Source of the DNA: an uncultured Bacteroidales bacterium
GTDB taxonomy: Bacteria; Bacteroidota; Bacteroidia; Bacteroidales; Paludibacteraceae
Assembly (NCBI GenBank): GCA_934692905.1
Contig: CAKUUM010000052.1
Location: 1 to 9,754, forward strand
Length of the DNA stretch: 9,754 nt
Direction: 5' to 3'
Shown here: one piece after another, positions 1-6,206 of the stretch
How the letters are laid out: every line of letters starts with the position of its first letter
Numbering within the stretch: the stretch's first letter is position 1
Made by a program: the position numbers and the translations under genes
Notes under the pieces: model-generated
The model's database searches: none
What the model saw: only the letters and a program-made list of their open reading frames with translations
What the model was told of the DNA's origin: nothing

Positions 1-3
1 TTG

Positions 4-76
<73 letters not shown>

Positions 77-116
77 AAAAAGTTAAGAACACTTGCTCTC
101 TTCTCGAAAGCGGGTG

Positions 117-148
117 CAAAGGTACTGCTTTTTTTTGAACCCACCAAA
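117..148 (-). promoter_or_regulatory. Bacteroidota-type promoter for tRNA-Gly
   Basis: On the minus strand a -33 box TTTG (148-145) is followed after exactly 20 bp by the -7 box TACCTTTG (124-117). This matches the Bacteroidota sigma consensus TTTG-N19-21-TAnnTTTG. Initiation would fall near position 110, giving a leader of about 35 nt before the tRNA 5' end at 76. The spacer contains an A-run on the minus strand. Confidence 0.8.
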
Positions 149-259
149 TGTTTGGCAAAAAAAATGACGAAAAAATGCATTTTCACCTCTTTTGGTATGT
201 AAACCACTGCTTTTGCACATGCATATTATCCCCATACGCGCCTGTTCAGCACTCCTTAT

Positions 260-1030
260 TTATATACCAAACAGATGTTTTGCATTTGCCGTCGTCACCG
301 CGTCCACCTCTTCAGGCGAACAATGGTACACTTCCGCAAGCCGTTGCACTACAAAACACATCCACCTGCTCTCGTTGCGTTCACCCCTGTGCGGAACGGG
401 TGCCATATAAGGCGAATCCGTTTCCAACACAATACGCTCCAACGGCACCGACGCCAATGTATCCGCCAACTTGCAGTTCTTGAACGTCAGCACCCCTCCT
501 ATTCCCAGATAGTATCCCATCTGCAGCACCTGCTCTGCCGTCTCGCGACTGCCACTGAAACAATGCATCACTCCCTTCACAGCCGGAAACTCACGCAATA
601 TCCGCAAACAATCCTCCGTAGCGTCACGGCTGTGTATCATCACAGGCAAATGCGAGTCCTCCGCCCATTGCATCTGCGCACGCAGGACTTCCTGCTGCTC
701 ATGTTTACGGGTCACATCAAAGTGGTAGTCCAAACCAATCTCGCCTATTGCCACCAACGGTTGCGCCGATGCCATACACGCCTCTATTGCGGTATGCAAC
801 AGACCTAATTGCACCTGCCAATCCTCACGCACGTTCTCGGGATGCAGCCCCAAAGCGGGATAAAGATACTCCGGATAGCGTTTGCAGACATCCAGCACAC
901 TGCGTACAGAGGTCTCATCCACACCCGGCACCAGGATACGCTCTACCCCACCCGCCTGCTGAGCAGCGATAAACTCATCCAACCCCTCAGCATACTGAGG
1001 GTCGTCAATATGGCAATGCGTATCTATCAT
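260..1030 (-). CDS. TatD-family metal-dependent hydrolase (DNase family)
   Basis: This 256-residue protein is a complete TatD-family TIM-barrel metallohydrolase. The family cleaves phosphodiester bonds, and members act as 3'-5' exonucleases or DNases in the cytoplasm. The metal ligands are all visible: H5 and H7 in MIDTHCHID, E97 in GEIGLDYHFD, H133 in MIHSRD, H156 in MHCFSGS and D205 in LETDSPYMAP. It ends with the usual NAKHLFGI. I chose the ATG at 1030, not the in-frame ATG at 1054, because family members begin with M-x-D-T-H-x-H and because this ATG overlaps the upstream stop as ATGA. That overlap suggests translational coupling to the acetyltransferase. The physiological substrate cannot be deduced from the sequence. 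Confidence 0.94.
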   Translation of the reverse strand: MIDTHCHIDDPQYAEGLDEFIAAQQAGGVERILVPGVDETSVRSVLDVCKRYPEYLYPALGLHPENVREDWQVQLGLLHTAIEACMASAQPLVAIGEIGLDYHFDVTRKHEQQEVLRAQMQWAEDSHLPVMIHSRDATEDCLRILREFPAVKGVMHCFSGSRETAEQVLQMGYYLGIGGVLTFKNCKLADTLASVPLERIVLETDSPYMAPVPHRGERNESRWMCFVVQRLAEVYHCSPEEVDAVTTANAKHLFGI

Positions 1031-1581
1031 TCTACACCTTTTATTACTTTGCACGGATTGCCGACGGCTATCGAGTTGGCGGGAATGTCATGCGTCACCA
1101 CGGAGCCTGCGCCGATTGTGCAGTTGTCGCCGATTGTCACGCCCGGCAGGATAGTCACCGAACCGCCTATCCAGCAGTTGTTGCCGATAGTGACAGGCTT
1201 TGCCCACTCTTCACGCGTATTGCGCTCCACGGGGTTGGTGCTGTGGCAGGCGGTGTAGATAGACACGTTGGGTCCGATGAAAGCGTCGTCGCCGATGGTG
1301 ACAGGGGCTTCGTCGAGAATGGTGCAATGAAAATTGGCAAAGAAACGTTTGCCTACGTGGATGTGCTTGCCGTAGTCGCAATAGAACGGCTGATTGATGA
1401 AGACCTCGTCGTCACAGGCACCGAGGAGGGACAGGAGCAGTTGCTTGCGCTCCTCGAGGTGCGTGGGTTGGATGTTGTTGTAGCGCCAAATCAAGTCCTT
1501 GCAGGCGTTGAGTTCGTCTTTGAGTTCGGGGTCGCAGGCGTAATAGACCTGCCCTGCGAGCATTTTTTCTTTCTCAGTCAT
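1027..1581 (-). CDS. Sugar O-acetyltransferase (maltose/galactoside acetyltransferase, LbH family)
   Basis: This 184-residue protein belongs to the Maa/LacA/NodL group of acetyl-CoA-dependent sugar O-acetyltransferases. The N-terminal helical part (about 1-55, TEKEKMLAGQVYYACDPEL) is the maltose-acetyltransferase cap domain. It is followed by left-handed beta-helix hexapeptide repeats (about 75-180), for example VTIGDDAFIGPNV and VTILPGVTIGDNCTIGAGS. The likely catalytic histidine is H113 in YTACHSTNPVER. The C-terminus has the family motif AVGNPCKVIKG. Length is normal for the family (about 180-200). It is the first gene of a two-gene unit with the TatD-like gene. I know of no functional link between the two products. 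The exact acceptor sugar cannot be told from sequence. Confidence 0.93.
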   Translation of the reverse strand: MTEKEKMLAGQVYYACDPELKDELNACKDLIWRYNNIQPTHLEERKQLLLSLLGACDDEVFINQPFYCDYGKHIHVGKRFFANFHCTILDEAPVTIGDDAFIGPNVSIYTACHSTNPVERNTREEWAKPVTIGNNCWIGGSVTILPGVTIGDNCTIGAGSVVTHDIPANSIAVGNPCKVIKGVE

Positions 1582-1600
1582 TGTACAAATGGTTTATGTG

Positions 1601-1608
1601 CAAAAGTA
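1601..1608 (-). promoter_or_regulatory. Probable -7 element for the acetyltransferase-tatD unit
   Basis: Minus-strand TACTTTTG matches the Bacteroidota -7 consensus TAnnTTTG. The surrounding 21 bases (1598-1618) match the tRNA-Gly promoter region (114-134) at 20 positions. No TTTG is found 19-21 bp upstream, so the -33 box is missing or degenerate. Initiation would be near 1595, leaving a leader of only about 15 nt before the ATG at 1581. Confidence 0.5.
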
Positions 1609-1689
1609 CTGCTTTTTTCTTGCAGCGAGGGCGTGGAGGCGAATTAGTGTGAGCAGAATATGCTTTTTTGTGAAAAAAGAGAACATTTA

Positions 1690-1721
1690 TTTGGCTATGT
1701 AAGAAAATTGTTGTAATTTTG
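1690..1721 (+). promoter_or_regulatory. Promoter of the rpmB operon
   Basis: A -33 box TTTG (1690-1693) and a -7 box TAATTTTG (1714-1721) are separated by exactly 20 bp, a full match to the Bacteroidota housekeeping promoter. Initiation is expected around 1727. That leaves an untranslated leader of about 280 nt before the rpmB ATG at 2011, long for a ribosomal protein operon in a compact genome. Confidence 0.78.
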
Positions 1722-2010
1722 CACGATTTTTCGCGTGGAGTAGGCTCGAACGAGCCGCGTTGTGGTGTCCCTTTGGGAATGTCAGCCCGTACCGACGGGT
1801 GATGATTGAGATGAAGATTGAGTGCGGAACAAGGTGGAAAACGGCGGGCAAGAGCAAGACGAGTACAGGGCAAGAGCAGGGTAACCTCAGGGAAAATCGA
1901 TGGGATAGAGAATAGGGGGGGAGAGAGTAGAGGGTAGAGGGTAGAGAGTAGGGGTTAGAGAGTAGAGGATTAGGGGGATATGGCAAGAAAATAACTAAAA
2001 CAAAAATAAA
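1722..2010 (+). promoter_or_regulatory. Long untranslated leader of rpmB with three hairpins
   Basis: No convincing gene occupies this stretch. Its first third holds three consecutive hairpins: GGCTC(GAAC)GAGCC at 1743-1756, TCCC(TTT)GGGA at 1768-1778, and CCCGT(ACCG)ACGGG at 1786-1799. The middle carries an 11-bp direct repeat GGGCAAGAGCA at 1846-1856 and 1868-1878 (22-bp period). A GA-rich degenerate repeat follows at 1905-1979. The last 27 bases before the ATG are A-rich with no Shine-Dalgarno sequence, as expected in this phylum. Whether the hairpins form a regulatory element, such as a ribosomal-protein autoregulation site, is inference. They could also be part of a dispersed repeat. Confidence 0.45.
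1905..1979. repeat. GA/TAG-rich degenerate tandem repeat, copy 1
   Basis: About 75 bp made of imperfect units such as GAGAGTAGAGGGTAGAGGGT. The plus strand here is purine-rich with almost no C. The stretch GGTTAGAGAGTAG at 1953-1965 is identical to 8973-8985, and the bases after it (AGGATTAGGGGG) nearly match the second copy (GGATTAGAGGGG). This copy ends about 30 bp before the rpmB start codon, inside its transcript. Confidence 0.8.
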
Positions 2011-2256
2011 ATGTCAAAGATTTGTCAAATTACAGGCAAGAAAGCCATGATGGGATGCAATGTCTCACATTCCAAACGACACACCAAGAGGTCGTTTGAT
2101 GTGAACTTGTTCCACAAGAAGTTCTACTGGGTAGAACAGGACGCATGGATTGTGCTGAACGTGAGTGCAGCCGGTCTGAGAACTATTAACAAAATCGGTC
2201 TCGATGCTGCACTGAAGCAGGCTTCCGAGAAGGGTTACATTAAAATCTACGAATAA
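2011..2256 (+). CDS. rpmB: 50S ribosomal protein L28 (bL28)
   Basis: This 81-residue protein is a component of the large ribosomal subunit. The N-terminus SKICQITGKKAMMGCNVSHS and the following RSFDVNL, FYWVEQDAWIVLNVSAAGLRTINKIG are diagnostic for bL28. Length is normal. The CxxC zinc pairs of the zinc-binding form are absent, so this is the zinc-independent type. It is the first gene of a three-gene ribosomal operon, with only 12 bp to rpmG, and is read from the promoter at 1690-1721 through a long leader. The ATG at 2011 is preceded by an A-rich stretch, not a Shine-Dalgarno sequence. Confidence 0.97.
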   Translation: MSKICQITGKKAMMGCNVSHSKRHTKRSFDVNLFHKKFYWVEQDAWIVLNVSAAGLRTINKIGLDAALKQASEKGYIKIYE

Positions 2257-2268
2257 GAAGGAAGCAGT

Positions 2269-2457
2269 ATGGCAAAGAAATCGAAAGAGGCTCGTGTACA
2301 GGTGATTCTCGAGTGCACCGAACACAAGGCAAGCGGTATGCCCGGCACATCGCGCTACATCACGACCAAGAACCGCAAGAACACTCCTGAGCGTTTGGAA
2401 CTCATGAAGTACAACCCCATCCTCAAGAAGTACACCTTGCACAAGGAAATCAAGTAA
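2269..2457 (+). CDS. rpmG: 50S ribosomal protein L33 (bL33)
   Basis: This 62-residue large-subunit protein is recognised by MAKKSKEARVQVILECTEHK at the start, the central SRYITTKNRKNTPERLELMKYNP, and the C-terminal LKKYTLHKEIK. Only one cysteine is present (in ECTEHK), so the CxxC zinc ribbon of the zinc-binding form is lacking and this is the zinc-independent paralogue type. It sits 12 bp after rpmB and 30 bp before the DUF4295 gene, so the three are almost certainly cotranscribed. Confidence 0.97.
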   Translation: MAKKSKEARVQVILECTEHKASGMPGTSRYITTKNRKNTPERLELMKYNPILKKYTLHKEIK

Positions 2458-2487
2458 TCAACCCCTAATCAAGAAAGGCTTAGAACT

Positions 2488-2640
2488 ATGGCAAAGAAAG
2501 CGGTCGCAACCCTTCATACAGGCACTGCAGGACGTAACCACAGCAAGTGCATCAAGATGGTAAAGAGCCCCAAGACAGGGGCATATATCTTCCAAGAGGA
2601 GATTGTAGAGAACGAAAAAGTGGCTACTTATTTTAAGTAA
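2488..2640 (+). CDS. DUF4295-family small ribosomal protein (bL38-type)
   Basis: This is a 50-codon gene beginning MAKKAVATLHTGTAGRNHSK, then CIKMVKSPKTGAYIFQEEIV, and ending NEKVATYFK. The start MAKK, high lysine content and position just after rpmG match the Bacteroidota-specific DUF4295 family. From memory, a homologue was seen on the Flavobacterium johnsoniae large ribosomal subunit and named bL38; treat that as recalled, not checked. The gene is complete, with normal family length (about 50 residues). A strong terminator begins about 20 bp after its stop, so it is the last gene of the operon. It is easily missed by gene finders because of its size. Confidence 0.9.
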   Translation: MAKKAVATLHTGTAGRNHSKCIKMVKSPKTGAYIFQEEIVENEKVATYFK

Positions 2641-2657
2641 TCAGCCCTGCAATATGC

Positions 2658-2697
2658 AGAAAAAGCACCTACTTTTTGGTAGTGTGCTTTTTTTTTT
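2658..2697 (+). terminator. Intrinsic terminator of the rpmB-rpmG-DUF4295 operon
   Basis: The stem AAAAAGCAC/GTGCTTTTT continues with CTAC/GTAG after a two-base bulge on the 3' side (GT). The loop is TTTTTG, and a run of T follows (2688-2697). This is a textbook Rho-independent terminator about 20 bp after the DUF4295 stop. Its loop and T-run are reused by the promoter of the next gene. Confidence 0.9.
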
Positions 2698-2706
2698 GTA
2701 CCTTTG
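2675..2706 (+). promoter_or_regulatory. Promoter of the lipid kinase gene, embedded in the terminator
   Basis: The -33 box TTTG (2675-2678) lies in the terminator loop and the -7 box TACCTTTG is at 2699-2706. The spacer is exactly 20 bp and includes the 3' arm and T-run of the terminator. Initiation is expected near 2712, giving a leader of about 60 nt to the ATG at 2773. This rules out the in-frame TTG at 2704 as a start, because it lies inside the -7 box. Confidence 0.8.
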
Positions 2707-2772
2707 CGAGTATTTTATGAACTAAGGCAAGGGAACTACCATATTTCCTTATCTAATACATTCAAGAATAAA

Positions 2773-3708
2773 ATGTTAGGAATCATCATAAATCCCAAGT
2801 CGGGCAAGCGGGCTTTTCGTGCGCAACGCCTGTACCTCTGGAAACTGCTAAAGGCTCGCCATCAGCCATTTACATACAGGGTCACCAAATACGCAGGTCA
2901 TGCCATCGAACTCGGGCGCGAACTGGTAGAAAAAGGTTACGACCAAATCCTCGTCCTCGGTGGCGACGGTACGCTGAGCGAGGTTATCAACGGCATCATG
3001 CGGGCGGATATCCCCGCTGAACAACGCGAGAAAATCCAGTTCGGGCTTATGCCCCGCGGTACAGGAAACGACTTTGCCCGCTACTGGAAACTGAACAAGG
3101 ACTTCAAACGCTCGCTGGATTTGTTCTTCAACGGCAAGGCGCAACCCATCGATGTAGGGTGTGTGACCTATTGGCGCAACGGCATTGAGCACCACAGATA
3201 TTTCATCAATTCAGTGGGCTTCGGCGTGGACCCGCTGTGCTGCAAACTGGCGATAGAACTAAAATACTACATTGGTAGTCACCACGTTAACTATTTCTTT
3301 GCCCTCTTCTTGGCATTGGCACAGTACAAGTCCGTGCATGTCCGCCTGGATTCCGACGGTCAGCCGGTAGCAGAGGGACCGATGTACGCCATGAATATCG
3401 CCAACGGTCCGTATGTGGGTGGCGGTATGCGTCTGAACCCCGACGCCGACCCTTGCGACGGCGTGTTCCACTCGATGTTTGTCACCCAGCCAACTTTCAA
3501 ACAAATCACAGAGGCGGTGCCCAAACTCTTCAACGGACATTTTACGGAACTACCCTTTATTCATACAGTGAAATCCGACGAACTTACCCTCAACACCAAG
3601 AAACACCTGATGTTCGAGGCAGACGGCATTATTATGGATATTATGGGTCCCTGCAAGGTTACCTGTATGAAGCACGCCCTGCAGATGACGGTGCCGCAGT
3701 ATTGCTAA
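2773..3708 (+). CDS. Diacylglycerol/lipid kinase family protein (DagK-LCB5-YegS type)
   Basis: This 311-residue ATP-dependent kinase has the DAGK catalytic fold, which phosphorylates lipid hydroxyls such as those of diacylglycerol or sphingoid bases at the inner membrane surface. Visible motifs are the nucleotide-binding NPKSGKR at 7-13, GGDGT at 63-67 (LVLGGDGTLSEVINGI), PRGTGNDFAR at 94-103, PIDVG, and INSVGFGVDP in the second domain, followed by NGPYVGGGMRLNPDADPCDG. I start at ATG 2773 because MLGIIINPKSG is the conserved beginning and the longer frame would begin at a TTG inside the promoter. It is a single-gene unit between its own promoter and the oppositely oriented methyltransferase. 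The exact lipid substrate cannot be determined here; sphingolipids are possible in Bacteroidales. Confidence 0.92.
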   Translation: MLGIIINPKSGKRAFRAQRLYLWKLLKARHQPFTYRVTKYAGHAIELGRELVEKGYDQILVLGGDGTLSEVINGIMRADIPAEQREKIQFGLMPRGTGNDFARYWKLNKDFKRSLDLFFNGKAQPIDVGCVTYWRNGIEHHRYFINSVGFGVDPLCCKLAIELKYYIGSHHVNYFFALFLALAQYKSVHVRLDSDGQPVAEGPMYAMNIANGPYVGGGMRLNPDADPCDGVFHSMFVTQPTFKQITEAVPKLFNGHFTELPFIHTVKSDELTLNTKKHLMFEADGIIMDIMGPCKVTCMKHALQMTVPQYC

Positions 3709-4452
3709 TCATAGTAGCCTGCGCCGGAATTCCGCCAATACCACTGCGGTCGCGATGCTCACATTCAGGCTCTCCGAAGTCTTCGCATCGCGCGGATAAT
3801 GCGGAATATACAACGGGTGTGTTACTATCTGCCGGACCTCTGCGGACAGACCGTTGCCCTCATTTCCCATCACCACCACACCCGTGCCGGCATTGCCTAT
3901 CGCGCCTGCCTCGTACATATCTCTCCCGTCCAGCAGGGTTCCGTAAACAGGAGTCCCCGCCATCTTCCGGCATTGCAGCCACTCCGCCAAATCCACATAT
4001 CGGACACGCACACGCGCCAAAGCACCCATCGTGGCCTGCACCACTTTGGGATTGAAACAATCCGCCGTGTCACGCGAACAATACACCTCGCGCACACCAA
4101 ACCAATCGCACGTGCGGAGAATAGTCCCCATATTGCCGGGGTCTTGCACACCATCCAAAGCCACTACCAATCCGCTATCCTCTTTGCCATTGTGTGTGTC
4201 CGCAAGTGTCTCATTATCTTTATGAAACACGGCTATGACCCCCTGCGGCGTGCGGAGGGAGGACATCTGTTCAATCTCCGTTTCGGTCGCATTCCCGGAC
4301 GTTACCAACAACTCCAAGCGGAACGCGTCTTTCAACTCGTTCACACACTTCTCGCCCTCGGCGACAAACAGCCCCAGTTCGTCACGCACCTTCTTATTCT
4401 GCAAACTCCGCACCCATTTCACTTGGGCTTTGGTCAGTCGATTTTTCTCCAT
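3709..4452 (-). CDS. SpoU/TrmH-family RNA 2'-O-methyltransferase
   Basis: This 247-residue SPOUT-fold enzyme would transfer a methyl group from S-adenosylmethionine to a ribose 2'-OH in rRNA or tRNA. The N-terminal RNA-binding part (about 1-75) carries KVRDELGLFVAEGEKCVNEL, as in the SpoU substrate-binding domain. The catalytic knot has motif 1 VALDGVQDPGNMGTILRTCDWF (97-118, catalytic arginine R113), motif 2 VVMGNEGNGLS (193-203) and motif 3 SESLNVSIATAVVLAEF (226-242). It is the last gene of the gltX-recQ operon, with a 4-bp gap after recQ. Its stop codon directly abuts that of the convergent lipid kinase. It could be an RlmB or TsnR-like enzyme; the specific RNA target is not readable from sequence. 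Confidence 0.93.
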   Translation of the reverse strand: MEKNRLTKAQVKWVRSLQNKKVRDELGLFVAEGEKCVNELKDAFRLELLVTSGNATETEIEQMSSLRTPQGVIAVFHKDNETLADTHNGKEDSGLVVALDGVQDPGNMGTILRTCDWFGVREVYCSRDTADCFNPKVVQATMGALARVRVRYVDLAEWLQCRKMAGTPVYGTLLDGRDMYEAGAIGNAGTGVVVMGNEGNGLSAEVRQIVTHPLYIPHYPRDAKTSESLNVSIATAVVLAEFRRRLL

Positions 4453-4456
4453 ACTC

Positions 4457-6205
4457 TTATTGATTATCCATTTTCATACATGCACGGCAGATGTCGCAAG
4501 TGCCACAAGGAGCGGCATCCGTCTCCCCGAAGTAAGCAAGCAGCACTTGTGAGCGGCAGAACTGCTGATTTTCGGCATACTCCACCATCGCCTTCAGGCG
4601 CTCGGCATAACGTGCCTGGCGGTCTTCATATACAGACACCGGCAAGTGTATATCCGTCTGCCTGTCGCGCGTAAAAGTCAGAGTATTAGCCACTTCGCGG
4701 GGAATATAGGTGATAATATGCCGTTGCGCCAGTGAGACCAACAGGGTATGATAGTCCATATCCGCACCCTCTTTGCCCGCCATAGCAGCAATCGATTTGC
4801 CGATCTTGCCCAGCCCATGAATGTATTGCAGGTCTGTGAAGATGCCCGGATAATGGCGCATGAGCCATTCCAACAACTGCTCCTGTGCGGGGCTTAATGC
4901 GAAATCGCCCATTTCGCGCATCGGCACGCGTATCTGGACACGCGGTTGTATCTCCTGTTCGGGCTGGAAGTCAATGTATCCAGCCTGTGACAGGAGACCA
5001 AGTGCCGAATAGGCAGGCAATACAGGCAGGTGCATGACACGGCATAAGTCGTTCATATTCAATAAGAACGTATGCCCGCGCCCGCTACCGGCACCCACAC
5101 TGAGGAAATCGCAGGTCTTCTGATAGACATCTTTCACAAACTCCTTGGGCGGATAGTTGTCGCCTATACGTTTGCGGGCTTTGGTCTTGTCGGACACATC
5201 ATAGAGCAAGACGGCAAATGCCGGTTTCTCATCACGCCCCGCGCGCCCCGCCTCCTGGAAATACGCCTCAATGGTGTCGGGCAGGTCGTGGTGAATGACC
5301 ATACGCACATCGGGTTTGTCGATGCCCATGCCGAAGGCGTTTGTGCAGACCATAATGCGCACATTATCAGACTTCCACGCATTCTGTTTCGTGGTACGTT
5401 CTGCGGGGGAAAGTCCTGCGTGGTAGTAGTCGGCGGAGAGTCCTTGCTCTATGAGATATTCGGCTAACTCTTTGGTTCGCTGACGGTTACGCACATACAC
5501 AATCGCCGATCCAGGCACCTTAGTCAAGATGTGTACTATCTCATCCGCCTTTTTGTTGGTGTGGCGAACCACATAACTGAGGTTCGTGCGGGCAAAACTC
5601 TTCTTCAGTACATGGTGTTCGGGGAAAGCCAGTTTGTCCTGTATATCGTCCACGACCTCGGGTGTGGCAGTGGCTGTCAGGGCGAGAACGGGCACACGTC
5701 TGCCCTCTTGGAATGGGCGGATAAGGTCCCGCACCTCGGCTATGCGCAGATAGGAGGGGCGGAAATCATAGCCCCATTGCGAGATACAATGGGCTTCGTC
5801 CACGGCTATCAGGCAGATTGGCAGACGCGAAAGGCGCTCTCTAAATGCCTCGGACTCAAGGCGTTCCGGAGACACATAGAGGAAATGGTAGGGTCCGAAC
5901 TGGCAGTTGTCCAGCGCAATCTTCTGCTGTTCGGCAGTCATGCCCGTGTAGATGGCGGCGGCACGAATGTCCCGCCGATAGAGGTTCTCCACCTGGTCCT
6001 TCATGAGGGCGATGAGGGGTGTCACCACAAGGCAGAGTCCGTCCAGCACCATCGTGGGCACCTGAAAACAGAGACTCTTGCCACCGCCCGTGGGCATGAG
6101 CGCCAAAGTGTCATGACCGTCCAGTACAGATTGAATAATTTCCGCCTGCAAGGGGCGGAAATTATCGTAGTGCCAGTATTTAAGCAACACCTCTTGGGGT
6201 GTCAT
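4457..6205 (-). CDS. recQ: RecQ-family ATP-dependent DNA helicase with C-terminal zinc cluster
   Basis: This 582-residue superfamily 2 helicase unwinds DNA 3'-5' during recombination and repair. Motifs: Q-motif region FRPLQAEIIQ (16-25), Walker A PTGGGKS (38-44), DEAH (136-139), the RecQ aromatic-rich loop HCISQWGYDFRP (139-150) and motif VI QEAGRAGRD (317-325). Residues about 340-545 form a divergent winged-helix-like region. The zinc-type cysteines come last: C550, C567, C570 and C573, in FCRSQVLLAYFGE and CGTCDIC. In E. coli RecQ the same spacing (380, 397, 400, 403) lies right after the helicase core, so the cluster here is displaced by about 200 residues. No HRDC domain is visible. I believe this layout also occurs in other Bacteroidota RecQ paralogues. 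The start is 1 bp after the gltX stop. Confidence 0.94.
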   Translation of the reverse strand: MTPQEVLLKYWHYDNFRPLQAEIIQSVLDGHDTLALMPTGGGKSLCFQVPTMVLDGLCLVVTPLIALMKDQVENLYRRDIRAAAIYTGMTAEQQKIALDNCQFGPYHFLYVSPERLESEAFRERLSRLPICLIAVDEAHCISQWGYDFRPSYLRIAEVRDLIRPFQEGRRVPVLALTATATPEVVDDIQDKLAFPEHHVLKKSFARTNLSYVVRHTNKKADEIVHILTKVPGSAIVYVRNRQRTKELAEYLIEQGLSADYYHAGLSPAERTTKQNAWKSDNVRIMVCTNAFGMGIDKPDVRMVIHHDLPDTIEAYFQEAGRAGRDEKPAFAVLLYDVSDKTKARKRIGDNYPPKEFVKDVYQKTCDFLSVGAGSGRGHTFLLNMNDLCRVMHLPVLPAYSALGLLSQAGYIDFQPEQEIQPRVQIRVPMREMGDFALSPAQEQLLEWLMRHYPGIFTDLQYIHGLGKIGKSIAAMAGKEGADMDYHTLLVSLAQRHIITYIPREVANTLTFTRDRQTDIHLPVSVYEDRQARYAERLKAMVEYAENQQFCRSQVLLAYFGETDAAPCGTCDICRACMKMDNQ

Positions 6206-6206
6206 A

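Noticed and set aside
150..200. Terminator for the TatD-like gene around ATGCAT at about 176-181
   Set aside because: The palindrome has no loop and no convincing stem ahead of the T-run; the end of this transcript remains unassigned.
148..808. Plus-strand open frames across 148-808
   Set aside because: They are antisense to the clear TatD-like gene, or lie in the tRNA promoter region, and have no recognisable domain.
2704..2772. Longer lipid kinase start at TTG 2704
   Set aside because: The TTG is inside the promoter -7 box and the conserved family start MLGIIINPKSG lies at 2773.
3860..4154. Minus-strand open frames inside the SpoU methyltransferase
   Set aside because: They are out-of-frame shadows of a gene with all three SPOUT motifs.
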